NCBI GenBank assembly: GCA_030560485.1
Contig: JAKTTS010000154.1
Location: 1 to 30,390 of the forward strand
Source of the DNA: Ascoidea tarda (nom. inval.)
Taxonomy: Eukaryota > Ascomycota > Saccharomycetes > Ascoideales > Ascoideaceae
Length of the DNA stretch: 30,390 bases
Direction of reading: 5' to 3'
The notes under the pieces are model-generated. The model ran no database searches. It was not told where the DNA came from and saw nothing but the letters and a program-made list of their open reading frames with translations. A program made the translations under genes and the position numbers. Shown in pieces: positions 8,592 to 18,094 of the stretch (position 1 is its first letter; every line of letters begins with the position of its first letter).

Positions 8592-8967
8592 TTTTGCTCA
8601 AAATATCGATGACTGCAACAATAGTTAATATCTACCCAGCTCAACACCCAGATCAATTAAACTTCAGAAGGTGATAAAACCATCTCAGAAGAAGAGTACT
8701 AAAAAACAAACCTGGATTACGCGCAGATTATGTCAGCACTGCATGAGAGACGCATTCAGAGGCAGTTATCTGCATGTGGCTGATTTGGCTCTGATTGATA
8801 CGTAACAATCTCAGAACATCAGATACTGATTCAACATTGCAACTCTGATTATATCCAGATCAATTGCAATTGCAGCGGCTGTTCTGCTTTTATTGGTCCT
8901 TTTTCAGTTTTCAGTAGTGCAATTTGACCTTTCCAAATTGTCAGATTCATGGCACTTGCCCTCGAAC
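8592..8967. promoter_or_regulatory. Divergent promoter region of PUP1 and TRS120
   Basis: 376 bases of mixed composition with several CAG/CTG-containing words. There is no exact proteasome-associated control element; GGTGATAAA near 8669 differs at two positions. An out-of-frame ATG at 8949 lies 19 bases before the TRS120 start. Confidence 0.5.
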
Positions 8968-11900
8968 ATGTTAGACGCTTACTCATATACTGCTCCATCA
9001 AGAGTGAAGACCTTATTTGTTCCTATTGGTGATCTATCTCAAGATGAGTTTTTGAACTACTACAAGGAAGTTGAGAATGCTTATGAAGTACGGTTGTTAG
9101 ATGTTACTCCGATAAACTCGTCTGCTTTTAATCCTCAGGGGTTTCCATCGGGAAAAATTATTTACGATTTTCAATTATGTTTAAATGATAACGAATCAAT
9201 TTTCTTTCAAGATTTTGAGCCTTTTAGAAAAATATTTATAACGACCGGCATAATAAAATATAACGAAAATTTGACTCACGATATATTAAATGAGCATTTG
9301 TTAAATTTAAAGAAAAAATATAATACTTCAATCGTTCAAAATTTATTGATATTTGGTTCTCCTGACAACCAATTTCACAATAAATCTATATTCAATATCC
9401 CGTTCTCTAAAATTGAGACAATTATGTGCGATATATCTTACAGCTTTTTGAATGCTCTTTTCCTATATGCTCAATCATTTCAACATGTTACTCTAAGATC
9501 ACCAGGGACTATTAGTGCAAATGATGTGCTAAGAACTTCGTTGAATTCAAAGCACCGTATCAATGATTCAATTTCTTTGCCGGCGATCTCAGCATTTTCA
9601 AAATCATCAACTAGAACTTCAAAAAGAGCATCTGAAACCTCACTATCTTTAATAGCAGAAATGAATAAAATATCTCTAAAAACCACTTCTGAAAAGAAAG
9701 AATTGAAACAAAAGGGCAGACAGTTGAAAATATTAGGTAATTTCTACTTATTGGCTGGTAAAATCACCGATGCTTTGAAAACTTTCTCTGACTCTGCTAA
9801 TCTATTGAAATCAGGAAACGATTTTCTCTGGCTAGGTTCTGCTTTAGAAGGAATTGGAATTTGTTTGGTTTTAATATCCTTTTTAGCTGTGCCTTACCAA
9901 ATACCTGCAACGCTAAATTCTATTGTATTCAATACAAAAGAAAAAGAAAAAGATGCCAATTCTTCTAATTCTTCTAATTCTTCTGCAAATGCTTTAAATT
10001 TCCCTTATTTAAAGGAAAAGGGGAAAAGAGATTCAAATCCCTCAGTCAATTATGTTTCTCCTGTATCTTCACCAAGAAACTCTATTACATTGAAACGTTC
10101 AAATACCATTGGCTCAATTGCAAACCACAACCAAAACTCTTACACCAATAGCAACACAAATGATATGAACAACATCAATGAAAAGAATACTAAGAATACT
10201 ACACTTGATATAGCTAATCTACCTGTGCCAGAAATAGTTTACAAATTAACAAAAAGAGCACTATGGTATTATTCTCTCACTCTTGATGATCACGAGGATT
10301 ATGTACCTCAGTTGGTTTATTGCGAAACAATTTTGAGATTTATGAAATTTATGTCAATAATTCATATTGGAGGTGGTTTTAATTTTAGGACTCTTGATCA
10401 TATAGTTCGTGGAAAAAGAATCCCAAGCAAAAAAATTGACTCGACTTATTTCAACAAGTATGATATCATTAAATTTTCAAATAAAATATTTACAGTACAA
10501 TTGAAAAATATGGATTTATTATCACAATGCCGAGTCTATTGCGCATTATCGTCAATTTATGGAGATTTGGAATTATTTAGAAAAAGATCTTTCATTTTAA
10601 AATCATTATTAGATACTTTAATTCCAGAATTAATTAAAAATAATACAGTGAAATTTGAAAATTACTCATTGAAATTGAAAAATAAACTCATAAATTCTCC
10701 CACTTTAGACTCTCTTAACAATAATCTTAACAGAAATCAATTAGTGATCAGTGAAAAAAATTCAGATTTAGGCTCATTTGATGAAAATATATACAGTTTA
10801 TTAGATTCTTTGTTGTTGGTCTATGGAATTGGTTGTTCACCGGAATCTTCAATAGTTGAATCAAAAAAAAGCAATTGGTCTCAACTTCACAAAATGATTT
10901 TAAATTTATGTATGAAATTTTGCATGTCTCTTAATGATATAGGTGGTGTGTTGAATTTTAGTTCTATTTTATTAACAAGATATTTGCATTGTCTTTCTCT
11001 TGAAGAGCAAACTTTTTTATTTAATTCATTTAAAGAGTATATGGAAATTTCAAGAAGCTTGAATCTATTTTTGAAAATTTATTATTGGGACCCTTTTATT
11101 GTTAGAGACATTGTTCTTATTAATAATTTTGACGAATCTTTAAGGCCAATGAAATTAGACAATACAGACAGTGTTGTTTCTGTGTCACCTAAAAACGAAT
11201 TCAAAACACCAAACACTTCTAAAAGATCTACTTTGACTTCACCACCTAGTGCTGTGTTATACAATCCCTATGAAAACAAGAAAAATACCAACCGATTTTC
11301 AAAAAGTAGATTTTCTTTGAATAATAAAATGGAAGATGTTGTATCAGAAGAATTTTTTGATAAATCTGTTGAATTAATTCAAGATGAGGCGGTTAATATA
11401 TTGGTTACGATTCAAAATCCTTTTTTATTCGATATAGAAATCAATGAAATAAAAATTGAAACTGACGGAAAAGTTGAACTTGAAACGTTGATGAATAATA
11501 ATCACAATCATTTTATCATTTCAGCCAATACGCTTCAAAATATTCGAGTTGGAATTAGGCCATTATCTTCTGGGATTTTAAATATAATAGGTTGTACGAT
11601 GAAAGTTTGTAATTGTGAATCTCAATTTTATAAAATTTCATTAAGAGAAAAGAATAAGAAGATTGAGAAAACAAAAGTGATTGGATTTTTAAATAATTTG
11701 CCCGATTTTAAAGCCGAAAATAACAAACTGATTGAAACTATTCACGAAGAAACAGACAGTAAAACAGTAAATCAAAAGAAAGATAGCCAGTCATTATTAG
11801 TTCAATCTTCAAAAAACACATTGAAGATTAATAATACTAAAGATAGAGTTGATGTTAAGAACTTGAAATACAAAGTGATTTTGCCTCAACCAATTTTGGC

Positions 11901-13437
11901 ATTGGTAGATTTATCTCTTAATAATTCGTGGATGATGTTACTTGAAGGAGAAAAAAACTTATTCACAGTTTGTTTGAGAAATTTATCAAATTTGACTATC
12001 AATTATCTTGCATTTAGCTTTATTGATTCAACAATTGAACCATTAAGAGCATCATTGGATTCCAAAGAAACCCCTACAAGTGAAATATATGAAATTGAGT
12101 ATTATCTATTGAAGAGAAAACCATTAAAAGTGAGAAAGAACAATAAACTAAATTCTATAAAACCATTTGATTCGTTGCCTCTAGATATTGATATTAAAGG
12201 AAAAAGAGGAATGAGGAATGCTAGTATAATTCTAGATTATGGTAATCAAACACTTGATGCAGAAAAGTATTTCAGGAGACTTATCATCCCATTGTTTGTA
12301 ACCGTTCAACCAAGTATTGAGCTTGCAGGTTGCGATTTGATACCATTATTTTACAATGTGAAAAATTTCAATAATCTTACTACATTGAGTAATCTAAATG
12401 ATGATATTCGAAATCAAGAAAATATCTGGTCATATCTTAAAAATAAAACCGAAAATATTTCAGATTATTGTTTATTAGTACTTGATTTAAAAAATTCCTG
12501 GACGCAAAAATTTAAAATTGAATTAAAAAGCAGTGAGTTTCTTTTTGATACCAATGATGACCTTGATTGTAATGATGGAATTGTTCAAAATTATGATAAG
12601 GATCAAAAGTTTGCAGATGAAAAAAGCACATATATTGTCAAAGATTCAATAGGACCTGGACACACTCAGAGGTATTTATTACCAATAAAACGATTTGGAT
12701 TTCCTGATGAATATCTTGAAAGAGAAATTCCAAGTTTAAGAAATAAACAATTTATTAAAAAAGATACAAAGTTTGCGAAGGAAGAAATGAAATTCATCAA
12801 AGATTCATTTTGGTATCGAAAAGAAATTCTTCGTCATATCAAGGGTTTATGGGCTGAAGACAAAACAAATAGAAAGGGGTTTATCGAATTGAGAGGAATT
12901 AGGTTATCTCCTAAAATGGTAAGTGTACTCAAGGTTGAAAAAATCAGCATTGAAATGCAGTTGATTTTGTCCAAAGCTATTTCAGATGATGAAAAAGATG
13001 GTGATAATAATGACAATGAAGAAATTATTGGTTGCAAGCTGCAAGAATTGAAAATGAATAATCCAAAGAGCGATAAATCCAAATCCTCAATAACTCACAA
13101 TGGCTTTTATTGGGAAATTAAAGCAGAGGAATTTTTCACGATAAGAACCAAGATTACAAATAATTCAAGTGAAGAATTAAGAGGGATGTTGCGTCATGTT
13201 CCAATTGTACCTGGAGGATCAGTTGAGAGGAAAATATTATACAATGGGTGCTTACAATTCAATATTGAGCCAGCAATAAACCCGGGGGAATCAGCCGAGT
13301 TTGATTTGGGTGTGATTTTGCTAGCGAAGGGAGAGTATGAATGGGGAGCCATATTGGATGAAACTATCCATAGGTCCTCTGAAAGAAGCGATTTACTGCA
13401 CACGCAAAGAGAACCACTCTATATTCGAGCTCGATAA
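8968..13437 (+). CDS. TRS120: TRAPPII complex subunit Trs120
   Basis: Trs120 (TRAPPC9 family) is a TRAPPII-specific subunit acting with Trs130 at the late Golgi, where TRAPPII activates Ypt31/32 Rab GTPases. From the ATG at 8968 the product is 1489 residues, longer than the S. cerevisiae protein (about 1290). The open frame continues upstream to a TTG, but family similarity begins at this ATG with SRVKTLFVPIGDLSQDEF. Other strong matches are NPQGFPSGKIIYDF, FEPFRKIFI, IETIMCDI and HVTLRSPGTI. The extra length is in low-complexity linkers rich in Ser and Asn (for example 9955-10200), in polar inserts around 11160-11340 and 11680-11850, and in an acidic insert near 12980-13020. The C-terminal half has beta-rich stretches as expected for the Ig-like domains of the family. 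Confidence 0.92.
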   Translation: MLDAYSYTAPSRVKTLFVPIGDLSQDEFLNYYKEVENAYEVRLLDVTPINSSAFNPQGFPSGKIIYDFQLCLNDNESIFFQDFEPFRKIFITTGIIKYNENLTHDILNEHLLNLKKKYNTSIVQNLLIFGSPDNQFHNKSIFNIPFSKIETIMCDISYSFLNALFLYAQSFQHVTLRSPGTISANDVLRTSLNSKHRINDSISLPAISAFSKSSTRTSKRASETSLSLIAEMNKISLKTTSEKKELKQKGRQLKILGNFYLLAGKITDALKTFSDSANLLKSGNDFLWLGSALEGIGICLVLISFLAVPYQIPATLNSIVFNTKEKEKDANSSNSSNSSANALNFPYLKEKGKRDSNPSVNYVSPVSSPRNSITLKRSNTIGSIANHNQNSYTNSNTNDMNNINEKNTKNTTLDIANLPVPEIVYKLTKRALWYYSLTLDDHEDYVPQLVYCETILRFMKFMSIIHIGGGFNFRTLDHIVRGKRIPSKKIDSTYFNKYDIIKFSNKIFTVQLKNMDLLSQCRVYCALSSIYGDLELFRKRSFILKSLLDTLIPELIKNNTVKFENYSLKLKNKLINSPTLDSLNNNLNRNQLVISEKNSDLGSFDENIYSLLDSLLLVYGIGCSPESSIVESKKSNWSQLHKMILNLCMKFCMSLNDIGGVLNFSSILLTRYLHCLSLEEQTFLFNSFKEYMEISRSLNLFLKIYYWDPFIVRDIVLINNFDESLRPMKLDNTDSVVSVSPKNEFKTPNTSKRSTLTSPPSAVLYNPYENKKNTNRFSKSRFSLNNKMEDVVSEEFFDKSVELIQDEAVNILVTIQNPFLFDIEINEIKIETDGKVELETLMNNNHNHFIISANTLQNIRVGIRPLSSGILNIIGCTMKVCNCESQFYKISLREKNKKIEKTKVIGFLNNLPDFKAENNKLIETIHEETDSKTVNQKKDSQSLLVQSSKNTLKINNTKDRVDVKNLKYKVILPQPILALVDLSLNNSWMMLLEGEKNLFTVCLRNLSNLTINYLAFSFIDSTIEPLRASLDSKETPTSEIYEIEYYLLKRKPLKVRKNNKLNSIKPFDSLPLDIDIKGKRGMRNASIILDYGNQTLDAEKYFRRLIIPLFVTVQPSIELAGCDLIPLFYNVKNFNNLTTLSNLNDDIRNQENIWSYLKNKTENISDYCLLVLDLKNSWTQKFKIELKSSEFLFDTNDDLDCNDGIVQNYDKDQKFADEKSTYIVKDSIGPGHTQRYLLPIKRFGFPDEYLEREIPSLRNKQFIKKDTKFAKEEMKFIKDSFWYRKEILRHIKGLWAEDKTNRKGFIELRGIRLSPKMVSVLKVEKISIEMQLILSKAISDDEKDGDNNDNEEIIGCKLQELKMNNPKSDKSKSSITHNGFYWEIKAEEFFTIRTKITNNSSEELRGMLRHVPIVPGGSVERKILYNGCLQFNIEPAINPGESAEFDLGVILLAKGEYEWGAILDETIHRSSERSDLLHTQREPLYIRAR

Positions 13438-13868
13438 TCTTGTGTTTGCAGTTTGCTCAACGTTTTCTTCAACACAAGTTGACAGTTGACATTATGTTTT
13501 GTATTTCAGTGATTGTGATTCATTGAAATTTCCTAAAGCCATTTCACACCAAAAGCCGAGCTCCAAAACACAAGCCGTTTTAGAGCCCTGATATTAAATC
13601 ACGTTTTTTAGCACAGGGCTATTATATGATATTGGCACTCAGAAAAGCATTGACATAACGCCGGGTAAAAGCCTGGCCTGTGATTTGGCTGTGAAAAATT
13701 GTGGGTGTTTTTGGAACTCAGCAGTCACATGACTGGGAATTTTCCACCAAAAACTTCAACGCATACAATCAAAGCGATATTGGTAGTGCAACAGAGCATA
13801 CAGTTGAATATATCTTAGATTCCTCCACTCTAACAACATTTAAGGTCATCAATAATAATATAAAAAAA
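13438..13868 (+). promoter_or_regulatory. RPL14 promoter region with Tbf1-like and Cbf1-like words
   Basis: 431 bases between the TRS120 stop and the RPL14 start. AGCCCTG (13584-13590) and CAGGGCT (13614-13620) form an inverted pair, each one base from the Tbf1 word RCCCTAA. ATCACGT lies near 13598, between the two arms. The near-palindrome CAGTCA-CA-TGACTG (13722-13735) contains CACATG, a Cbf1-type core. In several non-Saccharomyces yeasts Tbf1 and Cbf1 control ribosomal protein genes, so the combination fits, but binding is inferred. Confidence 0.45.
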
Positions 13869-14909
13869 ATGTCTGTAGAATCCACAGTTAAACCTACCAA
13901 CTGGAGATTTGTTCAAGTTGGTCGTGTCGTTTTAATCACCAAAGGTGCCTCCTCAGGAAAACTTGCTGTAATTGTTGAAATCATTGATCAAAAACGTGTA
14001 TGTATTTTATAAAGAGCCCTTCAACTTGCAATAATCATCAAATTAGAATTCTAGAAGTACGGACTTATCTCAAAATAAAAGACTAAAAGTGCATTTAGAT
14101 ATCAATTACGAGACAACTTTGACATTTTCAGATATTTGAGAATATACAATTAAATGTAGCAATATTTAAATTTATTTAAAGCAATTCAAAAAACAATAAT
14201 CATAAAATTGAAAACAAGAATATAAATCGTATTTGAGTTTTAATTAATTGGCAGCTTTATCAACAAAAGTAATGAATCATAAATGATACAATTTTTAAAA
14301 AACTCATCGAAAATTTATGTGAATAAAATTGATTTAGGATTTTTAATAATATGGAAAAAGAAAGAAGCTAATAACAAAATATGATATTATAAACTGCATC
14401 TAACCAATACTATGAGATTATTCTCCAATGCCATTTTTCATTATTTTCAAATTATCAGTTGAATTGCTCAATTTTTTTTCTCGTATTATTTGAAATAAAT
14501 ATTGGAAAGTTTTTAGTTCAGATCAATTCAAATTTATAATTCTATCTATTTTTTTTTTGGATAAAAAGAATCATAAAATTATTGTTTATTTTGATACTAA
14601 CACGAACAATTTTTATAGGTTTTAATCGATGGTCCAGTTTCAGGCGTTCCAAGACAAGCTATAGCATTAGCTCACACCACCTTAACTCCATTAACTGTTA
14701 GCAAATTACCAAGAGGCTCAAGATCTCCAACTGTTGCTAAAAGGTTCAAAGCTGACGATATTGCCAAAAAATGGGCTGCTACCTCATGGGCTAAAAATAT
14801 TGCTAAGAAGGAAAGACGTGTTCAATTAACTGATTTCGAAAGATTCCAGGTTTTAATTTATAAGAAACAAAGAAATTTTGTTTCAAAAAAGGCTTTAGCT
14901 AGAGCTTAA
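13869..14909 (+). CDS. RPL14: 60S ribosomal protein L14 (eL14), two exons
   Basis: eL14 is a component of the large ribosomal subunit. Exon 1 is 13869-13997 (43 codons) and exon 2 is 14619-14909, giving 139 residues, against 138 in S. cerevisiae. The joined protein is family-like throughout: [40 protein letters not shown], then [16 protein letters not shown] and LTDFERFQV near the end. The splice junction falls within DQKR/VLIDG, which I recall as the same place as in S. cerevisiae. A frame open from 13701 joins exon 1 without interruption, but the conserved N-terminus starts at the ATG at 13869, and that upstream stretch is leader. It converges on the GPI-type protein gene across a 0.9-kb gap. 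Confidence 0.96.
13998..14618 (+). other. Spliceosomal intron of RPL14 (621 bases)
   Basis: The 5' splice site is GTATGT (13998-14003), the branch point is a perfect TACTAAC (14595-14601), and the 3' site is TTATAG ending at 14618, 18 bases after the branch adenosine. An in-frame stop occurs a few codons into the intron, so splicing is required. At 621 bases it is on the long side, as often in yeast ribosomal protein genes. I looked for box C/D snoRNA signals and saw none convincing. Confidence 0.93.
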
Positions 14910-15818
14910 ATCTAATTTATAACAAATTATCAATTGTTTCTATATATTAAATTTGAAAGAAAAAATAAAATAACTTTGTAATTTATTCATGATCCTTGTT
15001 TTTTTTTTGTTTTTTTGTTTAGTATAAAGGTTTTATTGAAACGTAGGTTTTCCAGTTTTTGTTTTAATCAAAGAATATGTTTGTTGTTTGATTACGGGTG
15101 TTCGAATGTTCATCGAAAACGAGTTGGGGAATCAAAAACAAAACAAAAGAAATTCATGTTATATGTACCAAACCGTATACTTTGCAGAAATTGTGCATGT
15201 GCATATTTTTTGCATTTTTATTTAGCATACGACAGAAACTTAAATTCTGATTATATAATATCATGAAAAAGGGAATTTCATATAATTTTCTTTTTGGTAT
15301 GATTTCGTTGGGCACTTTTTTTGATTCATTTACAAACAAAGTGAAAATAAATACTAAACGTTTAGGCAGAGTCAGAGCTGTTGCCTTGCGGATCAAAAAT
15401 AAGAAATTAGGATAATCTTATTGTTAAATAAGTATTTGATAAAGGATAAAATCTCAGGCGCTGATAATCTATCATAACATCACACTACACTCCAATCAAA
15501 TGTCCATTTTGATTGTATGTCTACTAAAATTTGGTTATATCAAATTCAATATATCAACAAAAAAAAATCCTAATAAATCAATGACGATTGATTTGTTGAT
15601 TGATAAATAAAACAATATAATATTAAAGATAAATTATTATTTATTTATGAAAATTAAGAAAGATAGATTCGAGAGAAAAAATGGAATAATATTTAAACCT
15701 CAGAGAGAAACCAAAAAAAACATGATATCCGATACTTGTTGTATTTTAGCAATTTTTTTGAATGTTTTAAAATTTTTATTTAATTTTTAATTTTATTTTT
15801 TTAAATTTAATTAAAAAT
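14910..15818. other. Convergent intergenic gap between RPL14 and a GPI-type protein gene
   Basis: About 900 bases, unusually long for a convergent gap here. It contains T runs (14996-15020), a somewhat more mixed stretch at 15030-15500, and A+T-rich sequence to the end. Two overlapping ORFs of 80-83 codons on opposite strands have no protein-like character. I see no tRNA, snoRNA or repeat. Confidence 0.55.
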
Positions 15819-16217
15819 TTAAAAGAACATTAAACCGGCAGCAACTAAAGCACCAGATAAGCCCAAGCCTAATTTGGTAGCACCATTAACTTCATCAACA
15901 TCTGGAACAGTGGTATTTGAAGGAGAAGTTGGTTTAGCGGATGGTTTGGTAGAGGATAGTTTGGTGGAGGATTTTGGTGGCTCTTCGGATTCACTTGGTA
16001 ATGGGCAGTAAGTTGTGTAAACAGTTTTGGTACCTTTAACAGTCGAAGTGACAACAGTGACACCGGTAGTGACTGGGACTTCAGTACAAACAGTAACTGA
16101 TTCACAAGAAGTGACAGTGATAACAGTGGTACCGATTTCGGTAACAGTGGTGTTGAAGTAGCTGGCAGAAGCTAATGAAGCAGCTGCAGCAACTAATAAA
16201 GCTTTTGAGAATTGCAT
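15819..16217 (-). CDS. Small GPI-type cell-wall protein, Thr/Ser/Val-rich
   Basis: This 132-residue protein has the layout of a yeast GPI-anchored wall protein: an N-terminal signal (residues 1-18, cleavage near ASA/SY), a Thr/Val-rich core, a Ser/Thr/Pro/Lys spacer (about 78-105), and a C-terminal hydrophobic tail (118-132). The anchor site is probably Asn111 or Gly112 in EVNGATK. The core (residues 23-72), with cysteines at 38, 44 and 71, reads like the module found in flocculins and Sed1-type proteins (VTSCES...CTEVPVTTGVTVVTS...VYTTYCPL). It is the length of one module plus anchor. N22 and N101 are possible N-glycan sites. Codons are those of a well-expressed gene. The role is probably structural; a specific orthologue cannot be named. 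Confidence 0.85.
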   Translation of the reverse strand: MQFSKALLVAAAASLASASYFNTTVTEIGTTVITVTSCESVTVCTEVPVTTGVTVVTSTVKGTKTVYTTYCPLPSESEEPPKSSTKLSSTKPSAKPTSPSNTTVPDVDEVNGATKLGLGLSGALVAAGLMFF

Positions 16218-16802
16218 TGTGAAAGGATATAAAGGATAAAAAAGATTATAAAGGTTATAAGAAATTAATTTAGAAATTTAAAGCAAAAAGCGAATGTATA
16301 AAGTTGATTGAAAACGATTGAAAATGGAATATACTGAATTAGAAAAAAAAAAAAAGGAAAAGAAAAAAAAACAATAAAAGTGAGAGGAAGAAAATAGGAA
16401 AAATATGTGAATTTATACTAAAACCAAAAAAATAATAGAGGGAATAAGTGGGAATAAACGAAAATAAATTGAGCATAGATTACAAAATCATAAAATTAAA
16501 GGTCATAAAGAAAACAGACAGAAGCAGCATTTGTATTTGTTATTCACATAACTCTACAAAATAAACAAAATCTATTTTAAAACTAAATTTAATTTTTCTT
16601 GAAAAATGAACATCAAATGCTCTGAGTCAAAACATAAGGTTTGAATCTTAAGACAATATCATGCACAAACACGCATAAGCCTGCACATTTAAGAGATCGC
16701 TAAATATAGAAGCAATTGTCGCTTGGTTTCTATTCTTCTTTTCTTGGAACACAAGAAATCAAACAGTAGAAAGTAGTCAGCCCAAAAGAGGGTCCTGAAG
16801 CA

Positions 16803-16828
16803 GCAACTGGTGTTTTCTTACCAGTTGC
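16803..16828. other. Hairpin with nine-base perfect arms
   Basis: GCAACTGGT (16803-16811) and ACCAGTTGC (16820-16828) are perfect inverted copies around an eight-base loop. It lies in a block of unusual composition without a clear gene. It may be part of a structured RNA, a protein-binding palindrome, or chance. Confidence 0.6.
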
Positions 16829-17818
16829 AGCAGTTGTGACCTCTGATAGTAGCTTCTTTACTCTTCCTTCTTACAACCAGTACAAGAGCCACACCCTTTG
16901 CGAGTGAAACTCTGTGGGCAGAGACAGCATCCTATCACAACAGAAAACGAGCGCTGGTTCCTGTGAAAACGCAACCTTAAAGTAGCCACCTTAACCGCCG
17001 GCATTTTACGAGCCGCTAGCAAAAGCCGAAAGAGGCAACTCCGTTTTACTTACTTGGGGCCTTCCACTGGTCTGATTGGCCTGTTTGTGATCGTTTGCAA
17101 AGCAAAGTCTTAAATTAGTCCTGACCATTTTGCTTGAATTTTCCATTTAATGTTTTGTCCAATTCCCAATTCAAATATCTTGGTTCTATACTGGTATTGA
17201 AAAAATAGAGTGTTGGAGACTTACATTAATGCAATTAACTGGCCACAGATTGGTCCGGTTTTCAGTAAATATAGTCACATTGACCTAAAATGACAACTCT
17301 AATCAGTTGCATTACTTTAATTAGAGATCAATATCAAAACCCATCCTCTGAATGTTCAAACAGTTTCCGAATGTTTTTATAATTTAGCGCTTTCAGCTGC
17401 TTGCTGTTTGTTTGTTTTCCCTTAATAAATTTCTGTTTTGCTTTTTTCAAGGAGAAACATAAAAAAGCATTCTTGAAACTTGCCAATCTTGTTTTTTCAG
17501 TCTTGAATTTGCACCATTGCAAAATTACTGTCTTTGTTTTAGCTGAAACTTTCAAAAAGTTTGAAGACTTCTGAAATCTCTCAACATGTTTCAAACGTTG
17601 ATGATCAATTGATTACATAACGGAACAGTTTCAAACAGTTTCAATCTTTATCTAGCTCCTTTTGCTGACTAGTCATGAGAAATCTCTGAATTGCAGCTCA
17701 TATCTTTAGTTAAGTTCTCAGTATTTTAGTTTACGTGTTACTGAATAACTCCATATGCTTTATCATTTACTCGTAAAGAAAACTGTAATTTGCCATCTCT
17801 CCTAGTAGATTGCTTATT

Positions 17819-17873
17819 CGGATCGACGGATCGACGTGCTTACGGACCTCTTTCGTGGACGAACCCGCCGTGC
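17819..17873. other. CpG-dense patch with tandem CGGATCGA
   Basis: Ten CpG dinucleotides fall in about 55 bases, amid A+T-rich sequence. It starts with two tandem copies of CGGATCGA (17819-17834). It is 220-275 bases before the CDC60 start. CGG/CCG triplets suggest zinc-cluster factor binding, but no known site is matched exactly. Confidence 0.5.
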
Positions 17874-18094
17874 ATTGTTTTGAAAAATTTTTCTATTTAG
17901 TCATCTGCTCATTCTTCAATGTGGTTATTTTAGATTTACTCATAACACCTTATCACCCATCTTTACAGAAAATCCCACAACACCTTTTTTTTTCCTTGTC
18001 CTAGTTTGTTGATATAGTTTGATTTGAATTCCATTGTGTTTAACTGTTAATCGATTTTTCAACTATCAATTCTCAATTATTATCAATTGTTATC

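Larger units (their letters stand above)
16218..18094. other. Long divergent gap upstream of the GPI-type gene and CDC60
   Basis: About 1.9 kb without a convincing protein gene. The left part (to about 16600) is A/purine-rich leader and promoter of the minus-strand gene. A block at about 16740-17100 has mixed composition, with a strong hairpin (16803-16828) and a G+C-rich part at 16940-17060. A CpG-dense patch lies at 17819-17873. The last 150 bases before CDC60 are T-rich. A TGAGTCA lies at 16623-16629, too far from CDC60 (about 1.47 kb) to assign. The 86-codon minus ORF at 17334-17594 starts with TTG and looks spurious. Confidence 0.5.

Noticed and set aside
8665-8682. Possible Rpn4 proteasome box (GGTGATAAA) before PUP1
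   Set aside because: Two mismatches to GGTGGCAAA in the core; not distinguishable from chance.
13701-13868. N-terminal extension of RPL14 exon 1
   Set aside because: The family's conserved N-terminus begins at the ATG at 13869; the upstream open frame lacks similarity and lies in the promoter/leader.
15015-15396. Two opposite ORFs of 80-83 codons in the RPL14 downstream gap
   Set aside because: Mutually overlapping, with no domain, signal or coding-like codon use. One starts at a non-ATG codon.
17334-17594. 86-codon minus ORF upstream of CDC60
   Set aside because: Starts at TTG; Lys/Phe-rich with no family resemblance, in a promoter gap.
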